NCBI GenBank assembly: GCA_026708645.1
Contig: JAPOUM010000003.1
Location: 1-43,945 of the forward strand
DNA length: 43,945 nt
Source: Acidimicrobiaceae bacterium
GTDB taxonomy: Bacteria; Actinomycetota; Acidimicrobiia; Acidimicrobiales; Aldehydirespiratoraceae
Direction: 5' to 3'
The translations under genes and the position numbers were made by a program. Below, in pieces: positions 25,064-33,294 of this stretch (position 1 is the first letter of the stretch; every line of letters starts with the position of its first letter). The notes under the pieces are model-generated. The model saw nothing but the letters and a program-made list of their open reading frames with translations. It was not told the origin of the DNA and did not search any database.

Positions 25064-26043
25064 CCGCCGATCTGTGACATCGACCGGTGCGGCCGCACAA
25101 AATGCACCCTGTTGATCTGATGCCCGGCCCATTTCGAGGCGACCGACCGCTCGAGAGCGGCCGCTATCTCGTCGTCGCCCGCGCCGGATCTCAGCAAGGC
25201 GCGCAAGTCTGTCTCAGAAACCGCGAACAGGCAGTTGCGGAACTGGCCGTCGGCGGTGAGGCGGACCCGGTCACAAGTCGCGCAGAAAGAGTCGCTCACC
25301 GAAGCCACTATCCCCACTGTGCCCGACCCGTCGTCGAAGCGGTAACGGGTCGCGGGCGCCGAGGTGCGCCGCACGGGCGTCACAGGGCCGGCCGCTTCCA
25401 CCAGAGCCAGTATCTCCTCGACTGGGACCACCGAGTCATTGCTCCAGATGCCGTCGGCGTCGAGGGGCATGAACTCGATGAAACGAACTTCGACGCCTTT
25501 GCTGCGCCCGAATTCCACGAAATCGGCTACTTCGTCGTCGTTGACGCCTCGCATCACCACACAGTTGACCTTCACAGGATCGAAGCCGGCCGCGACCGCG
25601 GCATCGATGCCTTCGAGCACTCTGGTCAGATCGTCGCGCCTGGTGAGATCAGCGAAACGGTCTTGACGCAGCGAGTCGCACGACACGTTGACTCTATTGA
25701 GCCCTGCGGCGCGCAATGTCTCGGCCAGCAGCGGCAGGGTCACCCCGTTGGTGGTCAAAGCAAGGTCGGCGCCGAGCGCCGAGAGCATGCCCACCAGCTC
25801 GGGCAGGTTGGCCCTCACGGTGGGCTCGCCGCCGGTGAGGCGGATGCCGGTGACTCCGTAGCGCTCGACCATGATGCGCGCCGTGCGGGTGATCTCCTCG
25901 AAGGTGAGCAGATCCTCGCGGGGCATCCAGTCGAGTCCTTCGGCAGGCATGCAGTAGGCGCAGCGGAAGTTGCAGCGGTCAGTCACCGAGATCCGCAGAT
26001 CACGGTGGACCCTGCCGAAGGTGTCGACGAGTTGATCGGCCAT
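25060..26043 (-). CDS. moaA: GTP 3',8-cyclase (radical SAM)
   Basis: First enzyme of molybdenum cofactor synthesis. The 327-residue protein carries the radical-SAM cluster motif C24-x3-C28-x2-C31 (TDRCNFRCAYCMP), GIRLTGGEPTVR for SAM/GTP binding, NVSCDSLRQDRF, and the C-terminal second-cluster cysteines in DSFCATCDRVRLT and FRNCLF (C-x2-C-x13-C). It ends in the catalytically important GG tail (SQIGG). TAGCCT at 26054-26059 is 10 nt before the ATG. Operon moaA-moaC. moaB, moaD, moaE and mobA are not in the window. Confidence 0.96.
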   Translation of the reverse strand: MADQLVDTFGRVHRDLRISVTDRCNFRCAYCMPAEGLDWMPREDLLTFEEITRTARIMVERYGVTGIRLTGGEPTVRANLPELVGMLSALGADLALTTNGVTLPLLAETLRAAGLNRVNVSCDSLRQDRFADLTRRDDLTRVLEGIDAAVAAGFDPVKVNCVVMRGVNDDEVADFVEFGRSKGVEVRFIEFMPLDADGIWSNDSVVPVEEILALVEAAGPVTPVRRTSAPATRYRFDDGSGTVGIVASVSDSFCATCDRVRLTADGQFRNCLFAVSETDLRALLRSGAGDDEIAAALERSVASKWAGHQINRVHFVRPHRSMSQIGG

Positions 26044-26106
26044 GACGAGCCGCAGGCTAGCGGCGCTGCGCCGCTGGTAGCCGGCGGCGCCGGGCCGGGC
26101 GCCGGA

Positions 26107-27324
26107 TCAGATTCCGGTGTTGAGCAGGATCGCCTCGACGAGGTCGCCTCTGCGCACCGCCGCGCCGTCGGGTATGACCGCCAACGCGTCGGCTCGGGTC
26201 ATGGCAGCGAGCTGATGCGAACCCTGGCCGCCTGCGCTGCTGACGTGCAGCACGCCGCTGCTGTCGCGGCGGGCGGCGCAGCGCACGTAATGAGTTTTGC
26301 CGTCGCTGTGGTGGATGTCGTCGCCGCACACGGCTTTCACGAGGTTGGGGCCCACCTCGGCGTCGGCGAAACCTGCCATCGACCGCAGAGCCGGCTTCGC
26401 CAGCAACTCGAAGCTCACCATCGACGACACCGGATTGCCGGGCAGACCGAGAACGGGTATCCCGTCGACGACGCCGAAAGCGAACGGCTTGGCCGGTTTG
26501 ATGGCTATCTGCATCCAGCGCATGTCGCCGATCCGGTCGAGCACCACCTTGACATAGTCGTAGTCGCCCATCGACACGCCCCCTGAAGACAGCACCGCGT
26601 CGCAGCCGGCCGCGCCGGCACGGAAGGCCCGCTCGATCTCGGCGGGATCGTCGCGAGCGATTCCCAGGTCCACCCCTTCGAAGCCGGCTTGCTGCACCAG
26701 GCTCAACAGGATGCGCCGGTTGGTGTCGCGGATCTGGCCGCGGCGCAACGGCACGGCGCTGTCCAGCAGTTCGTCGCCTGTGGAGAGCACCCCCACACGG
26801 GGCCGAGGGTGAACCGCAACTTCGTAGGCGCCCACCGAAGCCAGCAGACCGACACGCCCCGGGGTGACCGCCAGTCCCGCAGCGAGCACGCGTTCGCCTG
26901 CGGTCACGTCCTCGCCGGGATAGCGGATGTGGTTGCCCGGCTCGACCGACTCCTCCACGCGCACACGGTCAGCGGATTCGTCGAGGCGCCTCGTCGACTC
27001 GACTTTGACGACCGCGTCGGCGCCTTCGGGCAGCGGGGCGCCGGTCATGATGCGCGCCGCCTGACCGGCGCCGATCGCCAAGTCGCCGTCGTCGCCGGCG
27101 GCGATGGCGCCCACCACGGCGAGCTCGACGGGAGCGCCGGCGGTGTCGCAGGCTCGCACCGCGTATCCGTCCATGGCGGTGTTGGTGAAACCGGGGATCG
27201 AGTCGTGAGCATGGACCGGCTCTGCCAGCACCAGCCCGAGCACCTGATCGAGCGCGACCCGGCGCGGCGTCAGCGGCTCGACCCTCGACAGGACGTGCTC
27301 ACGAGCTTCCGAGAGCGGGATCAC
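26107..27324 (-). CDS. moeA: MoeA/gephyrin-like molybdopterin molybdotransferase (possible Glp division protein)
   Basis: MoeA inserts molybdate into adenylylated molybdopterin. The 405-residue protein has SIPGFTNTAMDGYAVRA, IMTGAPLPEGADAVV, VGVLSTGDELLD, the MoCF-fold SSGGVSMGDYDYVKVVLDRI and PFAFGVVDGIPVLGLPGNPV, plus a C-terminal beta domain. The family start is VIPLSEAREH, so GTG 27324 (preceded by GGGGA at 7 nt) is preferred over TTG 27339. In Corynebacterium a MoeA paralogue, Glp, works in cell division with the membrane protein GlpR; the SepX/GlpR-like gene nearby keeps that possibility open. The 63-bp gap before moaA makes co-transcription uncertain. Confidence 0.93.
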   Translation of the reverse strand: MIPLSEAREHVLSRVEPLTPRRVALDQVLGLVLAEPVHAHDSIPGFTNTAMDGYAVRACDTAGAPVELAVVGAIAAGDDGDLAIGAGQAARIMTGAPLPEGADAVVKVESTRRLDESADRVRVEESVEPGNHIRYPGEDVTAGERVLAAGLAVTPGRVGLLASVGAYEVAVHPRPRVGVLSTGDELLDSAVPLRRGQIRDTNRRILLSLVQQAGFEGVDLGIARDDPAEIERAFRAGAAGCDAVLSSGGVSMGDYDYVKVVLDRIGDMRWMQIAIKPAKPFAFGVVDGIPVLGLPGNPVSSMVSFELLAKPALRSMAGFADAEVGPNLVKAVCGDDIHHSDGKTHYVRCAARRDSSGVLHVSSAGGQGSHQLAAMTRADALAVIPDGAAVRRGDLVEAILLNTGI

Positions 27325-27484
27325 CTGAAATCCCCGCAACAGCCGTCGCGGCCGTGTCTGTGGCGATACGCCCGGCCGCGCTCACGGCGCGGTTCTTGGG
27401 GGTTCTCGCGGCTCACCGCTGCAGCCTAAGGCGACGGCACAGACTCTTAGGTGTCGCGCTCTCCGGGAGATATCCTTCGCCGCC

Positions 27485-27931
27485 GTGCCGATGTACGACT
27501 ACCGCTGCGAACGCTGCGACACGCAATTCGAGATGCGACAGTCCTTCAGCGACGACACGCTGACCCTCTGCCCCTCCGACGGCGGCCCGGCCGCCTGCGT
27601 GTCGCCCGGCGAGGGCCCCGTCAAGAAGGTGTTCAGCGGGGTGGCCATCGCATTCAAGGGCGAGGGCTTCTACAAGAACGACCACGGCTCGTCGGCTTCG
27701 AGCAGGCGCAAAGAGCAGGAGTCCTCCTCTGAGTCCTCCAACGGCTCGACATCGTCTGATTCCGGCGCCTCGACCTCGAAGGACTCGTCTTCGTCGGGGG
27801 ATTCTTCGTCAGCGGATTCGTCGTCAGCGGAGACGAAAAAGAAGACGAGCGAGTCCAAGTCTGGGGCGGGCTCGAAATCGGATTCCGGCGGGTCGCGCAG
27901 CAAAGCAGGCGCAGCCTCGTCGACTTCTTGA
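27485..27931 (+). CDS. FmdB-type zinc-ribbon protein with long serine-rich tail
   Basis: A 148-residue protein. Residues 1-66 are an FmdB putative regulatory domain: MPMYDYRCERCDTQFEMRQS has C8-x2-C11, then C29 and C38, and KKVFSGVAIAFKGEGFYKND is the conserved end. The second Cys pair is unusually far apart (CPSDGGPAAC) where relatives have C-x2-C. Residues 67-148 are almost only Ser, Asp, Glu, Lys and Gly, a disordered low-complexity tail. TATCCT at 27471-27476 lies 8 nt before the GTG. A 12-bp tandem repeat (TTGATCCTCGAG, 27928-27951) begins at the stop codon. A 6-bp inverted repeat CCTAAG/CTTAGG (27425-27451) lies upstream. Confidence 0.85.
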   Translation: MPMYDYRCERCDTQFEMRQSFSDDTLTLCPSDGGPAACVSPGEGPVKKVFSGVAIAFKGEGFYKNDHGSSASSRRKEQESSSESSNGSTSSDSGASTSKDSSSSGDSSSADSSSAETKKKTSESKSGAGSKSDSGGSRSKAGAASSTS

Positions 27932-28015
27932 TCCTCGAGTTGATCCTCGAGCCTCTCAAGCTTCTTCGAGCTTCTGTGCTTTTCAAGCGTTTTCTTTAAT
28001 TTGGGAGCATTTTAG

Positions 28016-28033
28016 GAATACGCTGGGTATTCT
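28016..28033 (+). promoter_or_regulatory. Inverted repeat overlapping the -10 of the SAF-like gene
   Basis: GAATAC (28016-28021), five bases, then GTATTC (28027-28032) form a perfect palindrome. The -10-like TATTCT (28028-28033) is built from its right arm and ends 7 nt before the GTG at 28041. A repressor dimer on this palindrome would cover the promoter. Confidence 0.5.
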
Positions 28034-28040
28034 TGGCTGA

Positions 28041-28556
28041 GTGACTGCTGAGCTCCACAGATCCAAACCCGGCTGGCTCGTGTCGCAAGCACCCGATCCG
28101 CCGGGAACCAAGCTGCCGAGACCCTCAGCCTTCGACGGTCGCACCACGCTGGCCCGCGCCCAGGCGACGCTCTACCGTCACCGCTGGTTCCGCTGGGCGG
28201 CGGCAGGCGGCGCGGCGATGATCGTGGTGCTGTCGATGCGCGGCAACGCGACCGACACCGCCTCGACGACATCGGTCGTCGGCGATCCGCCGGGGCCTGC
28301 CGGGATGCTGCCTGCGGGCACCCGCGGCGTTCCCGTCGCCGTCACCGGCGAATCGTTCGCGGTCCGCAGTCGGGTGGACGTCCACGCAGTCGCCGACGGC
28401 GCTGCCGTGGTGCGCGACGCCCTGATAGTCGAGTCCGGAGACGGTGAAGTGGTCGTGGCGGTGCCCGACGCTCAAGTCGACGCCACAGTCGATGCGCTGT
28501 TCACCGGCGGGGTGCTGCTGGTGCTGGTTCCCTCAGCGCAGCCCGGCGGCGGCTAG
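28041..28556 (+). CDS. Single-pass membrane protein with SAF/RcpC (CpaB-like) domain
   Basis: A 171-residue protein: polar cytosolic N-terminus (about 1-50), one TM near 53-66 (WAAAGGAAMIVVLSM), then an outside domain with LPAGTRGVPVAVTGESFAVRSRVDVHAV and VVVAVPDAQVDATVDALFTGGVLLVLVP. This looks like the RcpC/CpaB SAF-type beta domain, but the usual N-terminal SAF half is not seen. No pilus genes are nearby, so a Flp/Tad role is not supported. GTG start, leaderless pattern. Its last 24 bp overlap the convergent uppP. Confidence 0.6.
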   Translation: MTAELHRSKPGWLVSQAPDPPGTKLPRPSAFDGRTTLARAQATLYRHRWFRWAAAGGAAMIVVLSMRGNATDTASTTSVVGDPPGPAGMLPAGTRGVPVAVTGESFAVRSRVDVHAVADGAAVVRDALIVESGDGEVVVAVPDAQVDATVDALFTGGVLLVLVPSAQPGGG

Positions 28557-29345
28557 CGCCAGCACCAGGCACCCGGCGAGCACCCGGTAGGCCACGAAGG
28601 GCCGCAAACTGACACGTCCGACGATCTGCACCGTGGCCCAAACCGACACCCAGCCGGTGATCATTGCGGCGCCGGCGCCCCAGCCGAGCGCAGGCCACAG
28701 CCCTGACGGGATGCTCAAACCGGCGAATCCGTAGGCGCCCGCCCCGGCGATCACCGGCAGGCTCATCAAAAACGCCAGACGCACCGCCGCGCCGCGGTCA
28801 TAGCCGAGCCCGCGAGCCACCGTGATGGCGGCGCCCGAACGCGACACCCCCGGCTGCAGCGCGAGCGCCTGCCCGAGACCCATCACCAGCGCGTGCGCCG
28901 GTCCGAAATCGCGCAGTTCGTGGCGCGCCGGCAGCCTGTCCGACGCCCCCAGCAACAGTCCGAAGACGATCAGCGCTAAGGCCACCACCGCGATTCGCTG
29001 AGAGCCGCGCAATGCCTCACCGGCGACGACCCCTGCGATCCCCGCAGGAACCGCTGAGACCAGCAGCGACCAGCCGACACGCCCGTCGGCTCTGAGCGGC
29101 CCGTCACCGAACACCGGCGCCAGAGCCGCCGCGGAGTAGGTTCTGATGTCGGCACGCAGATAAGCCGCCGCTCCCGTCAGAGTCCCCACATGCACGGCGA
29201 CGTCGAAGGCGGTGGCGGCCTCGTCGGTCAGCTCGTCCCAGCCGAGCAGCCAGCGAACCAAGACGAGATGCCCGCTGGAAGACACGGGCAGGAACTCAGA
29301 CAAGCCCTGGACCACGCCCAGCACGACGGCATGCAGTATCGGCAC
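28533..29345 (-). CDS. uppP: Undecaprenyl-diphosphatase
   Basis: Recycles the C55 lipid carrier for cell-wall synthesis by dephosphorylating undecaprenyl diphosphate. The 270-residue polytopic protein has the two UppP/BacA motifs: VVQGLSEFLPVSSSGHLVL (with E17 and H26) and LQPGVSRSGAAITVARG (PGxSRSG), and about seven membrane segments. GTG start with TAGCCT (29353-29358) 7 nt upstream. Its 3' end overlaps the SAF-like gene. Confidence 0.94.
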   Translation of the reverse strand: MPILHAVVLGVVQGLSEFLPVSSSGHLVLVRWLLGWDELTDEAATAFDVAVHVGTLTGAAAYLRADIRTYSAAALAPVFGDGPLRADGRVGWSLLVSAVPAGIAGVVAGEALRGSQRIAVVALALIVFGLLLGASDRLPARHELRDFGPAHALVMGLGQALALQPGVSRSGAAITVARGLGYDRGAAVRLAFLMSLPVIAGAGAYGFAGLSIPSGLWPALGWGAGAAMITGWVSVWATVQIVGRVSLRPFVAYRVLAGCLVLALAAAGLR

Positions 29346-29372
29346 TGCCGTGAGGCTAGAAGGCGAAGCTGG

Positions 29373-30722
29373 TCAGGCGCCCGACATGGTGACGTCGGCG
29401 ACGGCCAGCGACACCCCGGCTGCGCTCATGGGCAGCCACTCCAAGTCCGAGCCGACCTCGGTGACGTCCATCAACAGACGCTGGATCGTGCTGGCGATGG
29501 TGACCTCGCGGATCGGCTCCGCGGTCTCGCCGCGGCGTATGCGCAAACCCTCGGCGCCCGCCGAGAAGTCGCCCGACACTGCGTTCACTCCGCTTTGCAG
29601 ACCCGACACGCCTTGCACTAGGAAACCGTCGTCGATTCCGGCCACGATCTCGGCCTGGCTGCGACGCCCCGGCTTGAGCCGCAGAGCGTGCGCGCCGACC
29701 GACGGAGTGCCCTTGAAACCGCCACGCACCGCCGATCCGGTGGAGCTGACCCCGGCGCGCCTCGCGGTGTAGCTGTCGTAGAGGAAGGCTCGCAGCACCC
29801 CGTCGCTGATCAAAGGCACCCGGCGGGTGGCCAAGCCTTCCGCGTCGATCGCCGAAGCGGTGAAAGCCTCGGGGTCGGTGGCGTCGTCGGTGAGCGTCAA
29901 CGACTCCGCCGCCACCGCGTCGTCGATGCGCTGAGCGAACAAAGACCGTCCTTTGAGCACAGCGTCGCCGCTGAGCGTGGCGCCGACGATGCTCAGCAGC
30001 TGGGCGGTCACATAGGGGTCCAGCACCACGGTGAGACGGCAGGTGGAGGGCTTGGTGGCGCCGAGCAGGCGCGTCGCCCGCTCAGCAGCGTCCTTGCCTG
30101 CCTTCTCAGGCGCCAGTTCATCGGGCGAGCGGCCCACAGAGAACCCGAAACCGGTTTGCGTCTCGTCGCCGTCGGCCGCCAGTGTGTAAGCCACCAGGTA
30201 GCAGCCGGTCTCACAGGACTGCGCGGCGATCCCGCGTGATGTGGCCACTGCGCCCTCATAAACAGTGTCGGCGTACTCGGCCGTCTCGACTCCGGTCACC
30301 CTCGGATCGGCAGCCAGAGCGACACGCTCCAGTTCCAGCGCCAGCGACACCTTGTCCTCGCTGGGGAACTCCAGCAACTCGCTGCGGTAAAGGTCCAGCG
30401 GCACCGGTTCCACCCCGTCGGGCTCTGCCACTCCCGCGTGCTCGTCGACGCTGCCGAAGCGGGCGTTGTCGAGCGCCTCGTCGAAGGTCTGGCGCAATGT
30501 CTGCTCGTCGAGCGCGGCGGCGTAGGCGAAACCCTGCCGCCCGCTGCGCACCACCCGCACCCCTATCCCAACAGAAGTCGCCGAGGTCAGCGACTCGACC
30601 TCGCCCTGATAGGCGCGCACCTCGGTCTCGCTCTCGCGCGCCGCGTAAGCCTCCACGTCGCATCCGTCGCTGGCCCAGCCGACGACCCGCTCGGCGACCT
30701 CGAGAAGGCTGGGTTCTGACAT
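29373..30722 (-). CDS. pmbA: TldE/PmbA metalloprotease-complex subunit
   Basis: Non-catalytic partner of TldD; the heterodimer trims peptides such as microcins and CcdA. The 449-residue protein shows the shared U62 fold: EVRAYQGEVESLTSATSVGIGVRVV at the N-terminus, ATSRGIAA, a mid-region CRLTVVLDPYVTAQLLS where TldD has its zinc site (no HExxxH here), VPLISDGVLRAFLYDSYTARR and EPIREVTIAS. It follows tldD by 30 bp on the same strand, which supports joint expression. Confidence 0.93.
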   Translation of the reverse strand: MSEPSLLEVAERVVGWASDGCDVEAYAARESETEVRAYQGEVESLTSATSVGIGVRVVRSGRQGFAYAAALDEQTLRQTFDEALDNARFGSVDEHAGVAEPDGVEPVPLDLYRSELLEFPSEDKVSLALELERVALAADPRVTGVETAEYADTVYEGAVATSRGIAAQSCETGCYLVAYTLAADGDETQTGFGFSVGRSPDELAPEKAGKDAAERATRLLGATKPSTCRLTVVLDPYVTAQLLSIVGATLSGDAVLKGRSLFAQRIDDAVAAESLTLTDDATDPEAFTASAIDAEGLATRRVPLISDGVLRAFLYDSYTARRAGVSSTGSAVRGGFKGTPSVGAHALRLKPGRRSQAEIVAGIDDGFLVQGVSGLQSGVNAVSGDFSAGAEGLRIRRGETAEPIREVTIASTIQRLLMDVTEVGSDLEWLPMSAAGVSLAVADVTMSGA

Positions 30723-30752
30723 CGCTGAACTGTCCGGAGCCTCAGGCCGGCC

Positions 30753-32144
30753 TCAGGCTGCGGTGCCGCCCACGGTGAGCGCCGCGACCCGCAGCGTGGG
30801 GGTGCCGTCGCCTACGGGCACGCCTTGTCCGTCCTTGCCGCAAGTGCCCGGCGAGCCCATGGCGAAGTCGTCGCCCAGCGCGTCGATGCGGGTCAGCACC
30901 TCCGGGCCGTTGCCGATGAGGTTGCCTTCACGGATCGGGGAGGTGATCCGTCCGTTCTCGATCAGGTAGGCCTCGGTCATGCCGAACACGAAATCGCCGG
31001 TGGCGGTGTTGACCTGACCTCCGCCGAGCTGCGCGACGTAGACGCCGTGGTCAGTGTCGGCCACGATGTCAGCGGGTTCGGTGTCGCCCGCCTCGATGAA
31101 GGTGTTGGTCATCCGCACCATGGGCAGATGCTGATAGCTCTGGCGGCGGCCGTTGCCTGAGCTGGGCCTGCCCTCCTTGCGAGCCCGCAGACGGTCCCAC
31201 ATGTAGTCGGTGAGGACTCCGTCTGAGATGAGCACGTTGCGGGCTGCGGGCCTGCCTTCGTCGTCGATGCCGTAATGACCCCACTCCCCCGCCATGGTTC
31301 CGTCATCGACCAGGGTGACCATCTCAGCGGCGACCTTCTCGCCGATGCGCCCCGCGAAGACCGAAGCCGATTTCGCCACCAGGTCAGCCTCCAAGCCGTG
31401 GCCGCAGGCTTCATGGAAAAGCACTCCGCCGCCGCCGGGGCCGACCACCACCGGCATCGTGCCGCTGGGCGCGGGCCGGGCTGTGAGCTTCGTCAAGGCT
31501 CGCCGCGCGGCTCGGCGCGCCATCTCCTCGACGTCGTAGAGATCGAACATCTCGAAACCGGCGGTCCGTCCGGCGGACTCGCGTCCGGTCTGCATTCCGG
31601 TGTCGCCAGTGGCCACGCACGAGACCGAGAACAGGGTGCGCACCTGGTCGTCACTGGTGAAAAGACCTTCACTGTCGGCCACCAGCAGACGACGGCGCCC
31701 GTCGCCGTAACGGGCCGACACCTGCGTGATGGCGGCGCCGCTGCCGCGGGCTGCCGCGTCGGCGGCAGTCAGAAGCGCCACCTTGCGGTCTTTGGAGACC
31801 TCCTCGGGAGGTATGCGGACTTCCAGGCGCCGGGGCGCCTGGAGAGCCGAGACCTCCACGGCGCGGGTTCCGCCGCCGCCTTGGCGCGCCGCGGCCGACG
31901 CCGCCGCGGCCGCCGATGCCAGACCGGCCTCGCTGATATCGGCCGTGTGGGCGAAACCGGTGGTGTCCCCCGTCACGACGCGTATCCCGACGCCGCGGTC
32001 ACGCCCTGTGACGACCTCCTCGACGCGACCGTCGTCGAGGAAAGCCGACGTGGAACTCTTGTCTTCTGCGAAGATCTCGGCGAAGTCGGCACCGGTGCGC
32101 ATGGCAGCGGCCAGAGTGCGGTTGACGATTTCAGCATCAAGCAT
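30753..32144 (-). CDS. tldD: TldD metalloprotease subunit
   Basis: Catalytic subunit of the TldD/TldE protease. The 463-residue protein contains the zinc motif HEACGH (HExxxH) after GPGGGGVLF, the distal cysteine in SPGTCGKDGQGVP, RMTNTFIEAGDTEPADIVADTDHGVYV and the C-terminal TPTLRVAALTVGG. TACAGT at 32153-32158 ends 8 nt before its ATG. Divergent from the PAP2 gene with a 19-bp gap. Confidence 0.94.
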   Translation of the reverse strand: MLDAEIVNRTLAAAMRTGADFAEIFAEDKSSTSAFLDDGRVEEVVTGRDRGVGIRVVTGDTTGFAHTADISEAGLASAAAAASAAARQGGGGTRAVEVSALQAPRRLEVRIPPEEVSKDRKVALLTAADAAARGSGAAITQVSARYGDGRRRLLVADSEGLFTSDDQVRTLFSVSCVATGDTGMQTGRESAGRTAGFEMFDLYDVEEMARRAARRALTKLTARPAPSGTMPVVVGPGGGGVLFHEACGHGLEADLVAKSASVFAGRIGEKVAAEMVTLVDDGTMAGEWGHYGIDDEGRPAARNVLISDGVLTDYMWDRLRARKEGRPSSGNGRRQSYQHLPMVRMTNTFIEAGDTEPADIVADTDHGVYVAQLGGGQVNTATGDFVFGMTEAYLIENGRITSPIREGNLIGNGPEVLTRIDALGDDFAMGSPGTCGKDGQGVPVGDGTPTLRVAALTVGGTAA

Positions 32145-32163
32145 GAGCGACTACTGTAACGCG
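32145..32163. promoter_or_regulatory. 19-bp divergent promoter with overlapping -10 boxes (tldD / PAP2)
   Basis: Only 19 bp separate the two ATG codons. Minus-strand TACAGT covers 32153-32158 (8 nt from tldD); plus-strand TACTGT covers 32152-32157 (6 nt from the PAP2 gene). The two hexamers share five bases because the sequence TACTGTA is nearly palindromic. Only one polymerase could melt this site at a time. Confidence 0.55.
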
Positions 32164-33168
32164 ATGAACTCGGAGCTAGCGGACGCTGACACGCACCCGC
32201 GGCAACGCCGGCTCGACGAGTCCGCAGAGTCCCGCAAGCAGCCCGTCGCGCTCCGCGGCGAAAGCGGCGCACCCGGCGCACCCGGCGCAGAGTCAGGCGA
32301 AAACAGCACAGAGTCAGACGCGCGATCGGACAGGACGCTGCGCTGGTGGGGCGAACTGTTGCTGGTGTGCGTCTTCTACGGCGTCTACTCCTTGATCCGC
32401 AATCAGTTCGGCTCCGATCTGGGCGAATCGGTCAAGCAGAGCGCCATCGACAACGCATACGACGTGATCGCACTGGAGCGGGCCTTGCACCTCTTCGGCG
32501 AGAAAGGCATCCAGGATCTGTTCATCGAATGGGAGATGTTCATCAGGTTCTGGAACATCTTCTACGGGTTCTGCCACTTCGCGGTGACCATCGCAGTGAT
32601 GGTGTTTCTGTATTTGCGCCACCCGGCGCGTTACGGGGTGCAGCGCACAGTCCTGGCCGTGACCACGGCGCTGGCCCTGATCGGGTTCGCCTTCTATCCG
32701 CTGATGCCGCCTCGTCTGCTCGGCGACTGCGGACAATTCGGAGCGTGCGACCAGACCTACTCCTATGTCGACACTCTCGCCGAGATAGGCGGATTCTGGT
32801 CGTTCAACTCGAGCGCCATGACGGAGCTGTCCAATCAGTATGCGGCCATGCCCAGCCTGCACATCGCCTGGTCATTATGGTGCGTGGTGGCGGCTCTGCC
32901 GGTTCTGAGGCGGCGCTGGGCTCGACTGGCTCTGTTGAGCTACCCTTGGCTGACACTGTTCGCGGTTATGGTCACAGCCAATCATTATTGGATCGACGCA
33001 GTCGGAGGCCTGATGGCACTGCTGATCGCCTACCCGGTCGGGGTGGCGCTGTCCAAGAGACTACCGTCGTGGCTGGCGCCGCCGGCCAGGCCCGAGAGCA
33101 GTCCCGCAGCCGCGCACACCGACACACGAACCGACACAACAGCCGACACACGAGCCGATCAGGCGTAA
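32164..33168 (+). CDS. PAP2-superfamily membrane enzyme (Aur1/inositol phosphotransferase-like)
   Basis: A 334-residue protein with a disordered N-terminus (about 1-55) and six or so TMs. PAP2 motifs are visible: YAAMPSLHIAWSLW (the SLH motif) and the late catalytic VTANHYWIDAVGG, with FAFYPLMPPRLL before them, the pattern of the PAP2_3 subgroup that includes fungal Aur1 and mycobacterial inositol-phosphate transferases. Probable role: transfer or hydrolysis of a lipid phosphate. Start ATG 32164 is in frame with an open reading frame reaching back to 31726, which is only antisense to tldD. The tail is a Thr/Asp/Arg repeat (TDTRTDTTADTRAD). Confidence 0.83.
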   Translation: MNSELADADTHPRQRRLDESAESRKQPVALRGESGAPGAPGAESGENSTESDARSDRTLRWWGELLLVCVFYGVYSLIRNQFGSDLGESVKQSAIDNAYDVIALERALHLFGEKGIQDLFIEWEMFIRFWNIFYGFCHFAVTIAVMVFLYLRHPARYGVQRTVLAVTTALALIGFAFYPLMPPRLLGDCGQFGACDQTYSYVDTLAEIGGFWSFNSSAMTELSNQYAAMPSLHIAWSLWCVVAALPVLRRRWARLALLSYPWLTLFAVMVTANHYWIDAVGGLMALLIAYPVGVALSKRLPSWLAPPARPESSPAAAHTDTRTDTTADTRADQA

Positions 33169-33294
33169 CCGACAGCCCCTCTGCAACAGTCACAACCACG
33201 ACAACCCAGAAACCGCAGCAGCCTCACAGCCGCAGCAACCGCAGCCCTCCCCGACATTCACGACACTCACAACCTCATGCAAGGAGCCTCGCCG

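Noticed and set aside
25087..26586. 499-codon plus-strand frame across moaA and moeA
   Set aside because: Antisense shadow; both real genes carry full motif sets.
31726..32163. N-terminal extension of the PAP2 protein
   Set aside because: It is antisense to tldD and lacks any family similarity; ATG 32164 with a -10 box fits better.
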